A stretch of 64,000 nucleotides of DNA from Deinococcus frigens DSM 12807 (GCF_000701425.1 NZ_JNIW01000001.1:95654-159653), one strand, 5' to 3'. Shown: positions 13,732-24,278, counted from the first letter of the stretch. Notes: generated by a model from the sequence alone, not told the origin. Numbers and translations are program-made.

Positions 13732-14799
13732 CCCTGACTTTCAAAGCCAGCGACGTGACCGACGGCGGTATGCACACGTTCGATGGGCGCAGCGAAACAG
13801 GATTGATCTGCGCGAGGGCGTGAGGGTCACGAAACTGGACCGGGAGGCCCGCGAGGTGCGTCTGGACGGCGATTCACTCCGTTTTGATGCGGTTATCGTC
13901 GCCACCGGAGCCACGCCGAACAAGTTGAAAGTTCCCGGAGCGGAACTGGACGGCCTCTATCAACTGCGCTCATTCCGCGACGCCGAACAGTTGAAAGACG
14001 CGGCGCAGGGTAAGCACCTCGTCGTCATCGGCTCCAGCTTCATCGGCCTGGAGGCGGCGTCCAGCTTGATCGAGGGGGCCGCATCGGTCACCGTCGTCGG
14101 CCAGGATGCCGAGGTCCTAAGCCGCGCCCTGACGCCGAAAGTGGGCCGCGCCATCCGCAAGCTGCACGAGGACAAGGGCGTGAAATTCCATCTGAATGCC
14201 GAGGTGGAGGCCATCGAGGGTTCAGGGAAGGCCGAGGCCGTGCGCCTGAAAAGTGGCGAGACTGTCAAGGCTGATCTGGTCCTGCTGGGCATTGGCGTGA
14301 AGCCCAATTCTGATTTGCTGGCTGACCTCGCCAATGAGAAGGGGGCCGTCCCCGTGGACGCCCATCTGCTGGCCGCGCCGAACGTATATGCCGTGGGCGA
14401 CATCGCCCTGGCCCCCACCGTGCTGGGCGAGATGCGCGTGGAACACTGGCGCGTGGCCTTGCAGGAGGGCATGACCGCCGCGCAAAGCATCCTGGAGTCC
14501 GCCAATCTGGAACCGATGGATCAACGCGTTCCCTTCTTCTGGACCCAGCAGTACGGCAAGAGCCTGCGCTACGTGGGCCACGCCGAGAGCCTGGACGACA
14601 CCCACCTCTGGGGTGACCCGGACGAGTTGAAGTTCATTGAATTTGCCTTCAGGGACGGTCAGGCGGTAGCGGCCAGTGGCATGGGCATGGATAGAGACCT
14701 TGCCGCCTTTGAAGAACTGCTGAGGCTGGGGCGTGCGCCTGGGGCGGGGAAATCAAGCAAGGGGAATTCAGTCTGGTGGAGCGGTTGGAGGAGGGCTGA
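13728..14799 (+). pseudogene. Rieske/FAD-dependent NAD(P)H oxidoreductase with internal deletion and frameshift
   Basis: The start (MTLTFKASDVTDGGMHTFDG) looks like the beginning of a Rieske ferredoxin domain. After about 20 codons the sequence jumps, out of frame, to the middle of an AIF-like FAD/NADH reductase: RIDLREGVRVTKLDREAREV from about 13813. From there VIVATGATPNK, the NAD-binding GSSFIGLEAASSL and VYAVGDIAL are intact. The Rieske cluster ligands and the first FAD-binding GxGxxG are missing, roughly 600 bp of expected coding sequence. A second shift near 14736-14749 moves the natural C-terminus (GEFSLVERLEEG, TGA 14797-14799) into another frame. Not a functional enzyme as read. Confidence 0.8.
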
Positions 14800-15036
14800 A
14801 CACCACGACGCCACCCCCGAAGAAGTGGCGGTGGGGGTGCGCGGTGTGCGCCGAAGCCGTGGAAGTGAGGGGTGAAATGTGCGGTGTCAGTGGTGAAAGG
14901 TGCTGGGCCTGCCCGGTGAAGGGGTGAGGAGTCGAACCCCAGACGTCGCCCCAGACGTCACCATGAGGTGCAGCATGATCCCCGCTGCGAGGTAGGTTTC
15001 CGCCCGCACAGACGCGCACCCATCCCTAATGTGCGC

Positions 15037-15495
15037 TCAGCCGGGCAATTCCGTCAACCAGTTGGCCTGCTGAATCTGGGTTTCCAGTTCCCGGCGGGCT
15101 TTTGCCAGTGCGTCCACCTGCTTTTGCAAGTCGCGGGCAGGCAACACCGAGAGGGTCCGAACCTCGCTGTTGCTGTAGCGGTTCTGCCGCTCGGAAGCGG
15201 TGGCGGCGGCGCGGCGCAGCACTTTCAGGCGCAGGTCCAGCATGTCGCGGCGGTTCAGGGCGTCGGTCAGGGTCAGGCCGCTGGGCAGAGTGGCGCTCAG
15301 ATTGGCGCGGTGGATGCGTGGGATCAGGAGTTCCAGCGCAGCCGTCACTTCCATAAATTCCTTCAACAATTGCTGCGGGTCTTCGGGAGGCTGTTGACCC
15401 TCCTGCACCAGCATATTTCTGACGATGCGCTCCTCAAGCTGGGCGGCGCGTTTTTGTAAGTCGGCGCGTTCAATCAGGGCTTCAGCCAGTTTCAT
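15037..15495 (-). CDS. DIP1984 family protein
   Basis: A 152-residue protein resembling the DIP1984 family of unknown function, with MKLAEALIERADLQKRAAQLEERI at the start and NRRDMLDLRLKVLRRAA in the middle. It is predicted to be almost entirely helical with heptad-like Leu/Ala spacing, hence probably coiled coil. No signal peptide or catalytic motif is seen. It sits alone among decayed genes and appears intact. Confidence 0.75.
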   Translation of the reverse strand: MKLAEALIERADLQKRAAQLEERIVRNMLVQEGQQPPEDPQQLLKEFMEVTAALELLIPRIHRANLSATLPSGLTLTDALNRRDMLDLRLKVLRRAAATASERQNRYSNSEVRTLSVLPARDLQKQVDALAKARRELETQIQQANWLTELPG

Positions 15496-15525
15496 ACACC
15501 CACAGTAAGGCGCTGTCGTCCGGCG

Positions 15526-15951
15526 TCAGGCCAGCCCCAGTTCTGCCCGTATCGCCCCTTCCTCCGAACTGCCGCCCACCATCACTCTTTCTATCTCGCC
15601 TGCTGGCGTGGTCAGGACAAGTGTGGGAAAGAGCGCACGCTGTAGGCTCGTCCAATTTTGCCACCCGCGTCCAGCAGCAGTTGTTCGCCGTACCCGTGTT
15701 CGGGCAGTTCGCCGCGTCGGGCGTCAATGACCCGCAAATCCAGCCCGGAGGCTGAGGCCAGCCGCCCGATGAACATATCCAGCCTGTCGCAGCCCACACA
15801 GCCCTCTGATTTGAAGTACAGCAGCGTGTGGTGGCTGGACGCTTGCGCCCGGCTTGACGGTGGAGGCGGCAAACAGACGGTCCAAGATTGAACCGACGAA
15901 GGGTGGAACCTTGATCTTGATTTGCCTGGGGGTTTTCGCGGACCGGGACAT
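15526..15951 (-). pseudogene. thioredoxin-like gene with two frameshifts
   Basis: Reading minus-strand from ATG 15951 (preceded by AAAGGAG) gives MSRSAKTPRQIKIKVPPFVG. A first shift near 15840 brings in LLYFKSEGCVGCDRLDMFI, with a CxxC thioredoxin-type active site, and GYGEQLLLDAGGKIGRAY. A second shift near 15640 brings in ALFPTLVLTTPAGEIERVMV with the cis-proline region, ending at the TGA 15526-15528. Each frame alone covers only part of a thioredoxin fold. The product would be about 140 residues if repaired. It is either a pseudogene or a place with sequence errors. Confidence 0.72.
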
Positions 15952-16068
15952 GCAATCTCCTTTGCTTGGCTGGGATGCTGCCCGTTACGTGAACGTTCCT
16001 GCAATGGTTCCCGACACTTAACCCCCACCTAAGCCACAAGGCGCACGATTTCCTGGCCCCCGCGTTGT

Positions 16069-16083
16069 TATGCTCCCCCTAAG
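16069..16083 (+). promoter_or_regulatory. -10 box of mutS2, near-leaderless
   Basis: TATGCT at 16069-16074 lies nine bases before ATG 16084, which has no Shine-Dalgarno. Transcription would begin within a few bases of the start codon. Confidence 0.45.
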
Positions 16084-18384
16084 ATGCCGTTCGATGCTCG
16101 CGCCCTGACCGCCCTGGATTTCCCCCGCATTCGCGACGCCCTCGCCGAGCGCAGCAGCACCTCGCTGGGCGCAGAGCGGGCGCGGAGCCTGTCGCCCTCT
16201 GCCGATCCGGGCCGCATTGCCCGCGAGCTGGACGAGGTGGAAGACGCCCTCTTCGGCGTCAGCCTGAGCCTGGGCGGGATTCAGGACATCCGCGAACTGC
16301 ACGCCCGCACGCAGGACGGACGGGTGCTGAGTGGTCAGGAATTGCTGCTGGCGGCCTATTCCCTGGACGGCGCGATGACCGTCAAACGCGCCATCAACGC
16401 CAATTCACGCGGGCCATTGCGTGAGGTGGCGCTGGGCCTGGGCGAACACTCGGAGCTGATCCGCCGCGTGCTGTCGGCCCTGGACCGCGACGGCGGCGTG
16501 CGCGATGAGGCCAGCCACCGCCTGCGAGATCTCCGCAAGCGCATCGAGCCGCTGCGGGGGCGCATCCGCGAGAAGCTGGCCGCCACGCTGGAAAAATGGG
16601 CCGACATCCTTCAGGAAAACATCGTCACCATTCGCCGGGACCGCTACGTGCTGCCGGTGCAGGCCAGCCGCGTGGGGCAGGTGCAGGGCATCATCGTGGA
16701 CGCCTCCGCAACGGGGCAGACCTACTTCGTGGAACCAGCAGCCGTCACGCAACTGAACAACGAGCTGACCCGCCTGATTCTGGACGAGGAGGCTGAGGTC
16801 CGGCGCATCCTGATCGAGCTGTCGGGCCTGCTGGCCGCCGACGCCGACGTGCCGATGACCCTGACCACCATCGGGGAGCTGGACCTGATCGCCGCCCGCG
16901 CCCGGCTGGCCCGCGACTGGCGACTGAACCGCCCCGAAGCCGTCACGGACGGCACCTATGATCTGCGCGAGGCGCGGCATCCCCTGATCGACAACCCCGT
17001 TCCCAACGACATCCGGCTGGGCGACACCAAAGTTCTGCTCATTACCGGACCCAACATGGGGGGCAAGACGGCCACCCTCAAAACGCTGGGGCTGGCCGTG
17101 CTGATGCATCAGTGCGGGCTGTACGTGGCCGCCGCCAGCGCCAAGCTGCCCGTCGTGTCGGATGTATTGGTAGACATCGGCGACGAGCAGAGCATCGAGG
17201 CCAGCCTGAGTACCTTCGCCTCCCACCTCAAGCACCTGCGCTACGTGCTGCGCTTCGCCTCGCCGGACACCCTCGTGCTGGTGGACGAGCTGGGCAGCGG
17301 CACCGATCCCAACGAGGGCGCAGCGTTGTCGCAGAGCATCATTGAAACGCTGCTGGCGCAGGACGCGCGCGGCATTGTGACCTCGCACCTGTCACCGCTG
17401 AAACTGTTTGCGCTGGAAACCCCCGGCCTCAAGAATGCCAGCATGGGCTTCGATCTGGAGACGCTGGCCCCCACCTACGCGCTGCAAGTGGGGCAGCCGG
17501 GCCGCAGTTACGCCCTGGCCATCGCCCAGCGCATGGGCCTGCCGGAAGACGTGCTGGAGCGGGCCACTTCCCTGCTGGGCGAGGACGCCGGGATCATGGA
17601 GCGCATGCTGGAGGGGCTGGAGCGTGAGCGGGCCGATCTGGCTGCCCAACTGGACAGCACCGCCGCCGCCCGCCGCGAGGCCGAGGCCGAACTGGGCCGC
17701 GTGCGCCACGAGCGTGAATCTCTGGACATGCGCCGGGGCGAGATGCTGGCCGAGGCCTCGCAGAAGGCCGAATCGCTGTACGCCGACGCCGTGGAGCGCG
17801 TTCGTACCCTGCGCGCCCGCGCCCAGGAGGACAGCGCCCGCCCGCGCGTGATGCAGGAGCTGCGCGAACTGCGCGTCGCCGCCCAGAAATCCCGCCCTGC
17901 CCCCGTGGTGCGCGAGGAACGCGGCGATCCGATCCGGGTGGGCAACGTGGTGGACGTTCCTACCTACAACGCGGGGGGGCAGGTGCTGGAGCTGCGCGGT
18001 GACGATCTGGTGGTGCAACTGGGCGTCATGAAGGTGGGTGTCAAGAGGCGTGACGTGAGATTGCGCCCCGAGGTCAAGGTCGCGGCCCCCAAAAGCAGGG
18101 GCCTTCGCAGCGGCTTCGCGGGAACCACCCCCAGCAACTTTGCCTCCGAATTGCAACTGCGCGGCCTGGGCGTGGAGGAAGCCGTGGAGGAGCTGCGCAC
18201 CGCCATCCTGGAAGCCTCGGCCCTCAAGGAAACGCCGCTGCGGGTGGTCCACGGCAAGGGCCAGGGTGTGCTGCGCCGGTTGCTGCGCGAGTATCTCAAG
18301 AACGACAAGAAAGTCGAGTCGTACCACGACGCCGAACCCAATCAGGGCGGACATGGGGTGACGGTGGTGAACGTCAAGGTGTGA
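16084..18384 (+). CDS. mutS2: endonuclease MutS2
   Basis: MutS2 family ATPase/nuclease, involved in suppressing recombination or rescuing stalled ribosomes depending on species; the Deinococcus protein has been linked to oxidative-stress tolerance. The 766 residues hold the MutS core with Walker A GPNMGGKT (near residue 322) and Walker [15 protein letters not shown] (near 395), a coiled-coil stretch rich in Glu/Arg (about 510-620) and a C-terminal Smr domain with [16 protein letters not shown]. The usual LDLRG of Smr reads LQLRG here. It has no mismatch-recognition domain I, as expected for MutS2. Confidence 0.96.
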   Translation: MPFDARALTALDFPRIRDALAERSSTSLGAERARSLSPSADPGRIARELDEVEDALFGVSLSLGGIQDIRELHARTQDGRVLSGQELLLAAYSLDGAMTVKRAINANSRGPLREVALGLGEHSELIRRVLSALDRDGGVRDEASHRLRDLRKRIEPLRGRIREKLAATLEKWADILQENIVTIRRDRYVLPVQASRVGQVQGIIVDASATGQTYFVEPAAVTQLNNELTRLILDEEAEVRRILIELSGLLAADADVPMTLTTIGELDLIAARARLARDWRLNRPEAVTDGTYDLREARHPLIDNPVPNDIRLGDTKVLLITGPNMGGKTATLKTLGLAVLMHQCGLYVAAASAKLPVVSDVLVDIGDEQSIEASLSTFASHLKHLRYVLRFASPDTLVLVDELGSGTDPNEGAALSQSIIETLLAQDARGIVTSHLSPLKLFALETPGLKNASMGFDLETLAPTYALQVGQPGRSYALAIAQRMGLPEDVLERATSLLGEDAGIMERMLEGLERERADLAAQLDSTAAARREAEAELGRVRHERESLDMRRGEMLAEASQKAESLYADAVERVRTLRARAQEDSARPRVMQELRELRVAAQKSRPAPVVREERGDPIRVGNVVDVPTYNAGGQVLELRGDDLVVQLGVMKVGVKRRDVRLRPEVKVAAPKSRGLRSGFAGTTPSNFASELQLRGLGVEEAVEELRTAILEASALKETPLRVVHGKGQGVLRRLLREYLKNDKKVESYHDAEPNQGGHGVTVVNVKV

Positions 18385-18472
18385 GGGAGTGGAAAGGAGA
18401 GCGGGCAAAGCATTCCACCTCGGTATATTCGGCGTGCTACCTTCTCCCCCGTGATGGCCCCGTGACTGCCGC

Positions 18473-19612
18473 ATGACCGCCCGAATCTCTTCCAATCCCC
18501 CACTGACGCTGAGTATTCTGGCGGCGGGAACGGCGGCGTTTTTCACGCTGGGCGTGATCCAGGCGATGTACGGCCCGGCCTTCACGCTGTTTCAGACGCG
18601 CTACGGCATTTCCACGGCAGGGGTGGGCATCATCGCCAGCGCCCATTTTGTGGGTTCGGCGCTGGCCCCGCCGCTGGTGGGCCTGCTGCTGCTGCGCCTG
18701 AGCCTGTGCCGGGTGGTGGTGGCCGCGCTGGTTACGCTGGCGCTGGGGGTCACGCTGGTGGCGTTTGCTCCCACCTGGCCGCTGGCGATTGCCGGGGCGC
18801 TGCTGGGCGGCTTTGGCCTGGGCGGCGTCAGCGGCGGCCTGAACGCGGCCTACGCCAGCATCGGCACGCGGGCGGTCAATCTGGTCAACGCGGTGTTTGG
18901 GGTGGGCAGCATTCTGTCACCCTTACTGGTGGCCGGGGTGTCAGGCAACCTCGCCATCCCTTTCCTGACCGTGGCTGCGCTGTGCGGCGTGACCCTGATG
19001 AGTGCGCGGATCTGGGGTTTTCCGGCGATGCGCGAGCCGGAGCTGCCCACTGCGCCGGGCCGGGCCGGGGTGCAGGTGGCTTTTTTTCTGGTGCTGATCG
19101 CGTGTTACGTGGGCCTGGAGGTGGGCTTTGGCGCGTGGGCGGGCCGTCACCTGCAAAGTCTGGGGTATGCGTCGTTTGCTGTGATCGTGGCCGGATACTG
19201 GGGTGGTCTGACCATGGGCCGGATTCTGACCGGGCTTTTTGGCGCGCGGGTGCGCCCGGAGCGGCTGGTGCTGGTCTGCGCGGTTCTGACCACTCTGGCC
19301 GGGCTGGCCGCAACACAGGCGGCGCTGGCCCCGACTGCCTATATTCTGGTTGGACTGGCCATGGGACCGATGTTCCCCACGGCGCTGGTGTGGTCCACCC
19401 GCAATCTTCCCGCGCGGCTGGTGCCGTTTTTGCTCACTTCCGGCAGTGTGGGCGGCATCGTGGCCCCCTACGTGCTGGGTGTGCTGGCCGCGCGTTGTGG
19501 CCCCGGCGCGATTCCGCTGGCCCTCGCGGTGCTGGCCGCCTCACTGGTGGCGGTGGTCTGGGGAACCCTGCGCGTCACCCGTCCGGCGTCACCATCTGCT
19601 TTCACAGCGTGA
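18473..19612 (+). CDS. MFS transporter
   Basis: Major-facilitator permease of 379 residues with about 12 hydrophobic segments and GLY-rich helices ([23 protein letters not shown]). The layout fits the small FucP/YfkF-like sugar or drug exporters, but the substrate cannot be deduced. The ATG at 18473 lacks a good Shine-Dalgarno; TACCTT at about 18440 could be a -10. It stands alone between mutS2 and gfh1 on the same strand. Confidence 0.85.
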   Translation: MTARISSNPPLTLSILAAGTAAFFTLGVIQAMYGPAFTLFQTRYGISTAGVGIIASAHFVGSALAPPLVGLLLLRLSLCRVVVAALVTLALGVTLVAFAPTWPLAIAGALLGGFGLGGVSGGLNAAYASIGTRAVNLVNAVFGVGSILSPLLVAGVSGNLAIPFLTVAALCGVTLMSARIWGFPAMREPELPTAPGRAGVQVAFFLVLIACYVGLEVGFGAWAGRHLQSLGYASFAVIVAGYWGGLTMGRILTGLFGARVRPERLVLVCAVLTTLAGLAATQAALAPTAYILVGLAMGPMFPTALVWSTRNLPARLVPFLLTSGSVGGIVAPYVLGVLAARCGPGAIPLALAVLAASLVAVVWGTLRVTRPASPSAFTA

Positions 19613-19735
19613 AAATGGATTGCCACTTCGGGGGGGGTGTGTCACAATGCGCGCTACTTCTCACATTCATGCGTCCATTCCCGATCTGTACCCAGTCCCG
19701 CCGGTCAAGGCCAGCGGCGTAACGGAGGCTCCACA

Positions 19736-20224
19736 GTGACCCAAGCAACCAAGACCGTCCGACTGACCCGCGAAGGCTTCGAGCGCCTGCAACGCGCCCT
19801 GGATCAGGAGCAGGGCCGCCTGGCCGAGGCCACCCGCATTTTGCAAGAGCAGATGGAAACCAGCGCCGACAGCGAGGACACCGGCCTGGAAGACGCCAAG
19901 CGCGAGAAGATGAACATTGAGGCGCGCATCGACGAGTTAGAGGACACGCTGAGCCAGGCCACCATCATCGAGGACCACGAGAACGCCGGGCGCGTGGAGC
20001 TGGGGGCCATCGTGGTGCTGGGTAACGAGACCACCAAAAAGGACATGAAGGTGATGGTGGTCAGCGCCCCCGAGGCCACCGTCACCGGCGGCAGCCTGCC
20101 CCGCGTCAGCGACGACAGCCCGGTGGGCAAGGAGCTGATGGGCCGCAAGAAGGGCGAGGCGTTCGTGGTCAACCTGGACAACGGCAAACAGATGAAATAC
20201 AAGGTCAAGAGCATCGAGTATTAG
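19736..20224 (+). CDS. gfh1: Gfh1-type transcription factor (GreA paralogue)
   Basis: GreA/GreB-fold protein that enters the RNA polymerase secondary channel. The 162-residue product has the N-terminal coiled coil and C-terminal FKBP-like domain of GreA, but the coiled-coil tip lacks the GreA GDLSENAEY sequence. Instead it reads [19 protein letters not shown], closely resembling the Thermus Gfh1 tip with its run of acidic residues. Thermus Gfh1 inhibits transcription, in contrast to the cleavage-stimulating GreA, so I infer an inhibitory role. GTG 19736 is chosen because ACGGAGG lies eight bases upstream; the longer upstream frame has no such support. Confidence 0.88.
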   Translation: MTQATKTVRLTREGFERLQRALDQEQGRLAEATRILQEQMETSADSEDTGLEDAKREKMNIEARIDELEDTLSQATIIEDHENAGRVELGAIVVLGNETTKKDMKVMVVSAPEATVTGGSLPRVSDDSPVGKELMGRKKGEAFVVNLDNGKQMKYKVKSIEY

Positions 20225-20240
20225 GGCAGAGGGTGAAAGA

Positions 20241-20280
20241 CGAAGGGCAGAGGGCGTGAAAGAAAGCCTTCTGCCCTTCG
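20241..20280. terminator. hairpin between convergent genes
   Basis: Arms 20241-20255 and 20266-20280 pair at 14 of 15 positions around a 10-base loop, with a pyrimidine-rich tail on the plus side. It lies between gfh1 and the convergent metallo-hydrolase pseudogene and probably terminates both. The left arm is part of an imperfect 21-bp tandem repeat (GGGCAGAGGG units from 20224). Confidence 0.6.
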
Positions 20281-20289
20281 CCTTTCTCG

Positions 20290-21031
20290 TTAGCCCGCAG
20301 TCATTCCCGCCGCCACCTGCTTCAATTGCCCATTGGCGTCCTCGCGCACCACGCCGCCGTGGTAGGTCACGATGGCTTGCACGTCCAGTTCAGCCATCCT
20401 ATTCACGGACTGACCTGCCGCCGCCATATCCGGCGTCATCTGTGCCCTGGGGCCGTGGAGCTGCCCGGCATCAGCCACCAGCACGGCGTCAGACACCAGC
20501 ACGTCTCCGGTGATCAGCGTTCTCATGCGCTCCAGATACAGGCTCAGGTGACCGGGAGTGTGGCCTGGCGTCAGGATCACCCGCACGCCCCCGGCCAGGG
20601 GTAGCACCTCGCCGCCTTGCAGGGCGCGGCTTTTCCAGCATGGCGCGCATCCGGGGCGGCGTCTGCGGATCGGCCAGCAGGGCGGCCACCTGCTCCTGCG
20701 GTGGCATTTTTCCGGGCCATTCCTCGCCCTGAATAAACGAGGTTTCTCGTGCCGAGGCCCACACCTGCGTGCCACTGGCCTTCACCACGGCTTCCAAGCT
20801 GCCGATATGGTCCAGATCGTGATGGGTGATGATGACCTGCCTGATGTCTTTAAGAGTCACTCCGACTTCGGCCAGCGCTGCCTCAATCGCACCTTCCATG
20901 TCGGGCATTCCGGTGTCCACCAAGGTATGTCCGGCCTGCGAATCCAGGATCAGGACGGGGTGAAGGACGGTGGGGCCGGTTCCGAAATCGGTGGTCAATT
21001 CCAGCACCAGCAGGTCATCGCTCAGTTTCAT
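20290..21031 (-). pseudogene. metallo-beta-lactamase-fold hydrolase with one frameshift
   Basis: From ATG 21031 the frame reads [17 protein letters not shown] and contains the metal-binding THHDLDHIG. Near 20632-20640, at GAAAAGC, the coding frame changes by one base. The other frame then continues the family sequence with LTPGHTPGHLSLY (third metal-site His), the ITGDVLV Asp and IVTYHGGVV (last His) to the TAA at 20290-20292. A single-base change in the AAAA run would restore a normal MBL protein of about 245 residues. It may be a real mutation or a homopolymer sequencing error. Confidence 0.75.
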
Positions 21032-21107
21032 GGGCGGAGTATTGGCCCCAGGCCCGTTTCACGGATGCACCCAGGGCCACAAACTCTGTTCCCTTTGCGG
21101 CGGCGTC

Positions 21108-21120
21108 TATACTCGCCCCC
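21108..21120 (+). promoter_or_regulatory. -10 box of lysS, leaderless
   Basis: TATACT at 21108-21113 is seven bases before ATG 21121 and there is no Shine-Dalgarno, so transcription probably starts at or next to the A of the start codon. Confidence 0.55.
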
Positions 21121-22662
21121 ATGTCTGATGTTCCCGTTTCCGCTGCCCCTGGTGGGCCGCCCCGCCCCGACAACCTGCATGAGCAGACGGTCAGCCGCCT
21201 GAACAATCTGGACGCGCAGGTGGCGGCGGGTTTCGAGGCTTCTCCGTACTCTTACCCGCGCACGCACGGCACCCGCGACGTGCTGGCGGCCCATCCCGGC
21301 GATCTGGAAGCCGGGCAGGACTGGCCGGGGGAAATCTATGCGCTGGCCGGACGAGTCACGCTGCTGCGGCACATGGGCAAGGCAGCCTTTGCCGATCTGA
21401 CCGACGAACACGGCAGCCTGCAACTGCACCTGTCCAAGCAGGAAACCGAGAACTTTGACCCCACCAAAAAGATTGACCTCGGCGACATCATTGGCGTGCG
21501 CGGCGTGCCGTTCGTGACCCGCACCGGGCAACTGACCCTGCGCGTGACCTCGTGGCAGCCGCTGGTCAAGAGCCTGCACCCGCTGCCCAGCAAGTTCCAC
21601 GGGTTGCAGGACGAGGAACTGCGCGCCCGCCGCCGCTACCTGGACCTGATGATCAACCCGGAGCGCCGCGCGGCCTTCCGCACCCGCTCAAAGGCCATCC
21701 GTTACATCCGCAATTTTCTGGACACGCGCGAGTTCATGGAGGTGGAGGGACCCACCCTGCAAGTGGTGGCGGGCGGCACCGAGGCCAAGCCCTTCAAGAC
21801 GCACCACAACGCCCTGTCGCACGATTTCAGCCTGCGGATCAGCCTGGAACTGTACCTCAAGAGATTGCTGGTGGGCGGCTTCGAGCGCGTCTACGAGATT
21901 GGCCGCAACTACCGCAATGAGGGTGTGGACCGCACCCATAATCCCGAATTCACCATGCTGGAGGCCTACTTCGCTTACGGCGACTACGGGGACATGATGC
22001 GGCTGGTCGAGGAAATGCTCTCGGGTCTGGTGCAGGAAGTCACTGGCTCGGACAGGCTGACGTATCAGGGAAATGAAGTGAGCTTCGCGCTGCCGTTCAA
22101 GCGTCTGGATTTTGTGACCGCCTTGAAGGAAGCGGCGGAACTGGACTTCGAGCCGACTGATCTTGCGAAGTTGCGCGAGTGGACCGACGCGAGGCACCCC
22201 GAACTCCGCAATGTGCCGGATTACAAGCTGCTGGATAAGCTGTTCGGCGAGTACGTGGAAGACAAGCTGATCCAGCCCACCTTCGTGATCGACGTGCCGC
22301 TGGCGATCAGCCCGCTGGTCAAGGTGCACCGCAGCCGCCCCGATCTGGCCGAGCGCGCCGATCTGTTCGTGGCTGGATTTGAGCTGGCCCCCATCTATTC
22401 CGAGCTGAACGACGCCCTGGATCAACGCGCCCGCTTTGAGGCCCAGTCGCAGAGGCGTGACGACGGAGATGACGAGGCCCACGAGCAGGACGAGGACTTC
22501 CTGCTGGCCCTGGAATACGGCATGCCCCCCGCCGCAGGCATGGGCATGGGCATGGACCGCCTCGCCATGCTGCTGACCGACAGTGACAGCATCCGCGACG
22601 TGCTGCTGTTCCCGCTGCTGCGCCCCGAAGGGCAGGCGGGCGAGGCCGACGCAGAAGCCTGA
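21121..22662 (+). CDS. lysS: lysine--tRNA ligase (class II)
   Basis: Class II lysyl-tRNA synthetase, 513 residues. An N-terminal OB-fold anticodon-binding domain ([20 protein letters not shown]) is followed by the catalytic domain with motif 2 [20 protein letters not shown] and motif 3 [13 protein letters not shown]. Near residues 440-460 it has a charged insert ([17 protein letters not shown]) rich in Asp/Glu. The N-terminus begins with about 20 Pro-rich residues that may be disordered. A strong terminator follows. Confidence 0.97.
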   Translation: MSDVPVSAAPGGPPRPDNLHEQTVSRLNNLDAQVAAGFEASPYSYPRTHGTRDVLAAHPGDLEAGQDWPGEIYALAGRVTLLRHMGKAAFADLTDEHGSLQLHLSKQETENFDPTKKIDLGDIIGVRGVPFVTRTGQLTLRVTSWQPLVKSLHPLPSKFHGLQDEELRARRRYLDLMINPERRAAFRTRSKAIRYIRNFLDTREFMEVEGPTLQVVAGGTEAKPFKTHHNALSHDFSLRISLELYLKRLLVGGFERVYEIGRNYRNEGVDRTHNPEFTMLEAYFAYGDYGDMMRLVEEMLSGLVQEVTGSDRLTYQGNEVSFALPFKRLDFVTALKEAAELDFEPTDLAKLREWTDARHPELRNVPDYKLLDKLFGEYVEDKLIQPTFVIDVPLAISPLVKVHRSRPDLAERADLFVAGFELAPIYSELNDALDQRARFEAQSQRRDDGDDEAHEQDEDFLLALEYGMPPAAGMGMGMDRLAMLLTDSDSIRDVLLFPLLRPEGQAGEADAEA

Positions 22663-22677
22663 ACTCAATTCATATAA

Positions 22678-22713
22678 GGCCAGTCCGTGTGCGTGCCCGG
22701 ACTGGCCAGTTTT
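22678..22713 (+). terminator. Rho-independent terminator of lysS
   Basis: GGCCAGTCCG (22678-22687) and CGGACTGGCC (22698-22707) form a perfect 10-bp stem followed by AGTTTT. Confidence 0.88.
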
Positions 22714-22930
22714 GATGTGCCGAGCGCTCCTGCTTTTGCTGTCTGACGTCCGAACTTGACCCGATCACCATGCAAAACAAGCCCGGTCAATTGACAAACC
22801 CTTCATGATTGGCGCAGCATGACGGGCGTACCTGTTTCACAGACAACCGAACACAGCCAGTTCACGAGGCTTCCGCATCTGAGTGCGCCGCCTCCTTCTC
22901 CTTTTGTTCCCACCTTCCACGGAGGAATAC

Positions 22931-24181
22931 ATGAGCAAAGTACCCGTCAAGAAAGCACTGCTGATCGCCGCCGCCCTCGCCACCACCACGAGCGCCTTGG
23001 CCGCCGGGAAGCTGGAAATCTTCTCGTGGTGGGCCGGGGATGAGGGTCCGGCGCTGGAGGCCCTGGTCAAGCTGTACAAGGAAAAGTACCCCACGGTGGC
23101 CGTGGACAACGCCACCGTCACGGGCGGCGCGGGGACCAATGCGCGGGCCGTGCTCAAGACCCGCATGCTGGGCGGCACCCCGCCCGACTCCTTCCAGGTT
23201 CACGCCGGACAGGAATTGATCGGCACTTGGGTGGTGGCCGGGCGGATGGAAGACCTGAGCAGCCTGTTTAAATCCGAGGGCTGGAGCAAGGCGTTTCCCG
23301 CCGACGTCCTCAAGCTGATCAGCGCCAAGGGCGGCATCTGGAGCGTGCCGGTCAACGTTCACCGCAGCAACGTGATGTGGTACAACCCGGCCAAGCTCAA
23401 GGAATGGGGCGTCACGGTTCCCAAGACCTGGCCCGAATTCATCAGCACCTGCGCCACGCTGAAGGGCAAGGGCGTGGCCGCACCGCTGGTGGTGGGCGAG
23501 AACTGGACCCAGCAGCACCTGTGGGAAAACGTGATGATCGGCACGCTGGGCGCGCAGGGCTGGGAAAACCTGTGGGCGGGCAAGACCAAGTTCACCGATC
23601 CCAAGGTGGTGGGGGCATTTACCACCTTCGGCAAGGTCATGGACTGCGCCAACAAGGACGCCAGCGGCCTGAGCTGGCAGCAGGCCAGTGACCGGGTGGT
23701 CAGCGGCCAGAGTGCCTTTAACATCATGGGCGACTGGGCCGCCGGGTACTTCACCACCACCAAGAACCTGGCTCCCGGCAAGGGCTTCGGCTGGGCCACC
23801 GCCCCCGGCACGGCCAAGACCTTTGTGATGCTGGCCGACTCCTTCGGGCTGCCCAAGGGCGTCAAGAACCGCGCCGAGGCGACGAACTGGCTCAGGCTGC
23901 TGGGCAGCAAGGCGGGTCAGGACGCCTTTAATCCGCTCAAGGGCAGCATCGCCGCCCGCACCGACAGCGATCTGAGCAAGTACAACACTTACTCGCGCAG
24001 CGCGGCCACCGACTGGAAGAACAGCAAGATCGTGGGCAGCATGGCGCACGGCGCAGTCGCCCCCGAGAGCTTTACCAGCGCCTTCGGGGCCGTGATTGAT
24101 CAGTTCGTGTCCACCCGGAACAGCGCTGGGGCCGCCGCCGCCGCGCAGGCGCTGGCCGTCCGCTCGGGCTTCGGCAAGTAA
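22931..24181 (+). CDS. ABC transporter sugar-binding lipoprotein-like protein
   Basis: Extracellular solute-binding protein of the carbohydrate family, 416 residues. A Sec signal peptide ([20 protein letters not shown]) precedes a mature chain with [20 protein letters not shown] and [15 protein letters not shown], close to the Thermus/Deinococcus glucose- and mannose-binding proteins. No lipobox cysteine is seen, so it is probably released or anchored otherwise. ATG 22931 follows GGAGG. It is the first gene of an importer with two permeases; no ATPase gene is nearby, so a shared MsiK-like ATPase is likely. Confidence 0.93.
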   Translation: MSKVPVKKALLIAAALATTTSALAAGKLEIFSWWAGDEGPALEALVKLYKEKYPTVAVDNATVTGGAGTNARAVLKTRMLGGTPPDSFQVHAGQELIGTWVVAGRMEDLSSLFKSEGWSKAFPADVLKLISAKGGIWSVPVNVHRSNVMWYNPAKLKEWGVTVPKTWPEFISTCATLKGKGVAAPLVVGENWTQQHLWENVMIGTLGAQGWENLWAGKTKFTDPKVVGAFTTFGKVMDCANKDASGLSWQQASDRVVSGQSAFNIMGDWAAGYFTTTKNLAPGKGFGWATAPGTAKTFVMLADSFGLPKGVKNRAEATNWLRLLGSKAGQDAFNPLKGSIAARTDSDLSKYNTYSRSAATDWKNSKIVGSMAHGAVAPESFTSAFGAVIDQFVSTRNSAGAAAAAQALAVRSGFGK

Positions 24182-24199
24182 CAACCCGCAGCCACAATT

Positions 24200-24246
24200 G
24201 GCGGTGCGCGGTACGCGGTGAGAACGACTGCGTACCGCGCACCGCC
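24200..24246 (+). repeat. 17-bp perfect inverted repeat between binding protein and permease genes
   Basis: GGCGGTGCGCGGTACGC (24200-24216) and its exact complement (24230-24246) enclose a 13-base loop. No T tract follows. Such stems after a binding-protein gene commonly protect the upstream mRNA and lower permease expression, which is my inference here. Confidence 0.8.
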
Positions 24247-24278
24247 GATGGTCTGTCCGAGACAAGGAGGCCCCGTCT

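Noticed and set aside
14768..15019. 83-codon minus-strand frame after the reductase remnant
   Set aside because: Pro/His/Ser-rich sequence from short GC repeats; no signals. Region 14800-15036 is treated as non-coding.
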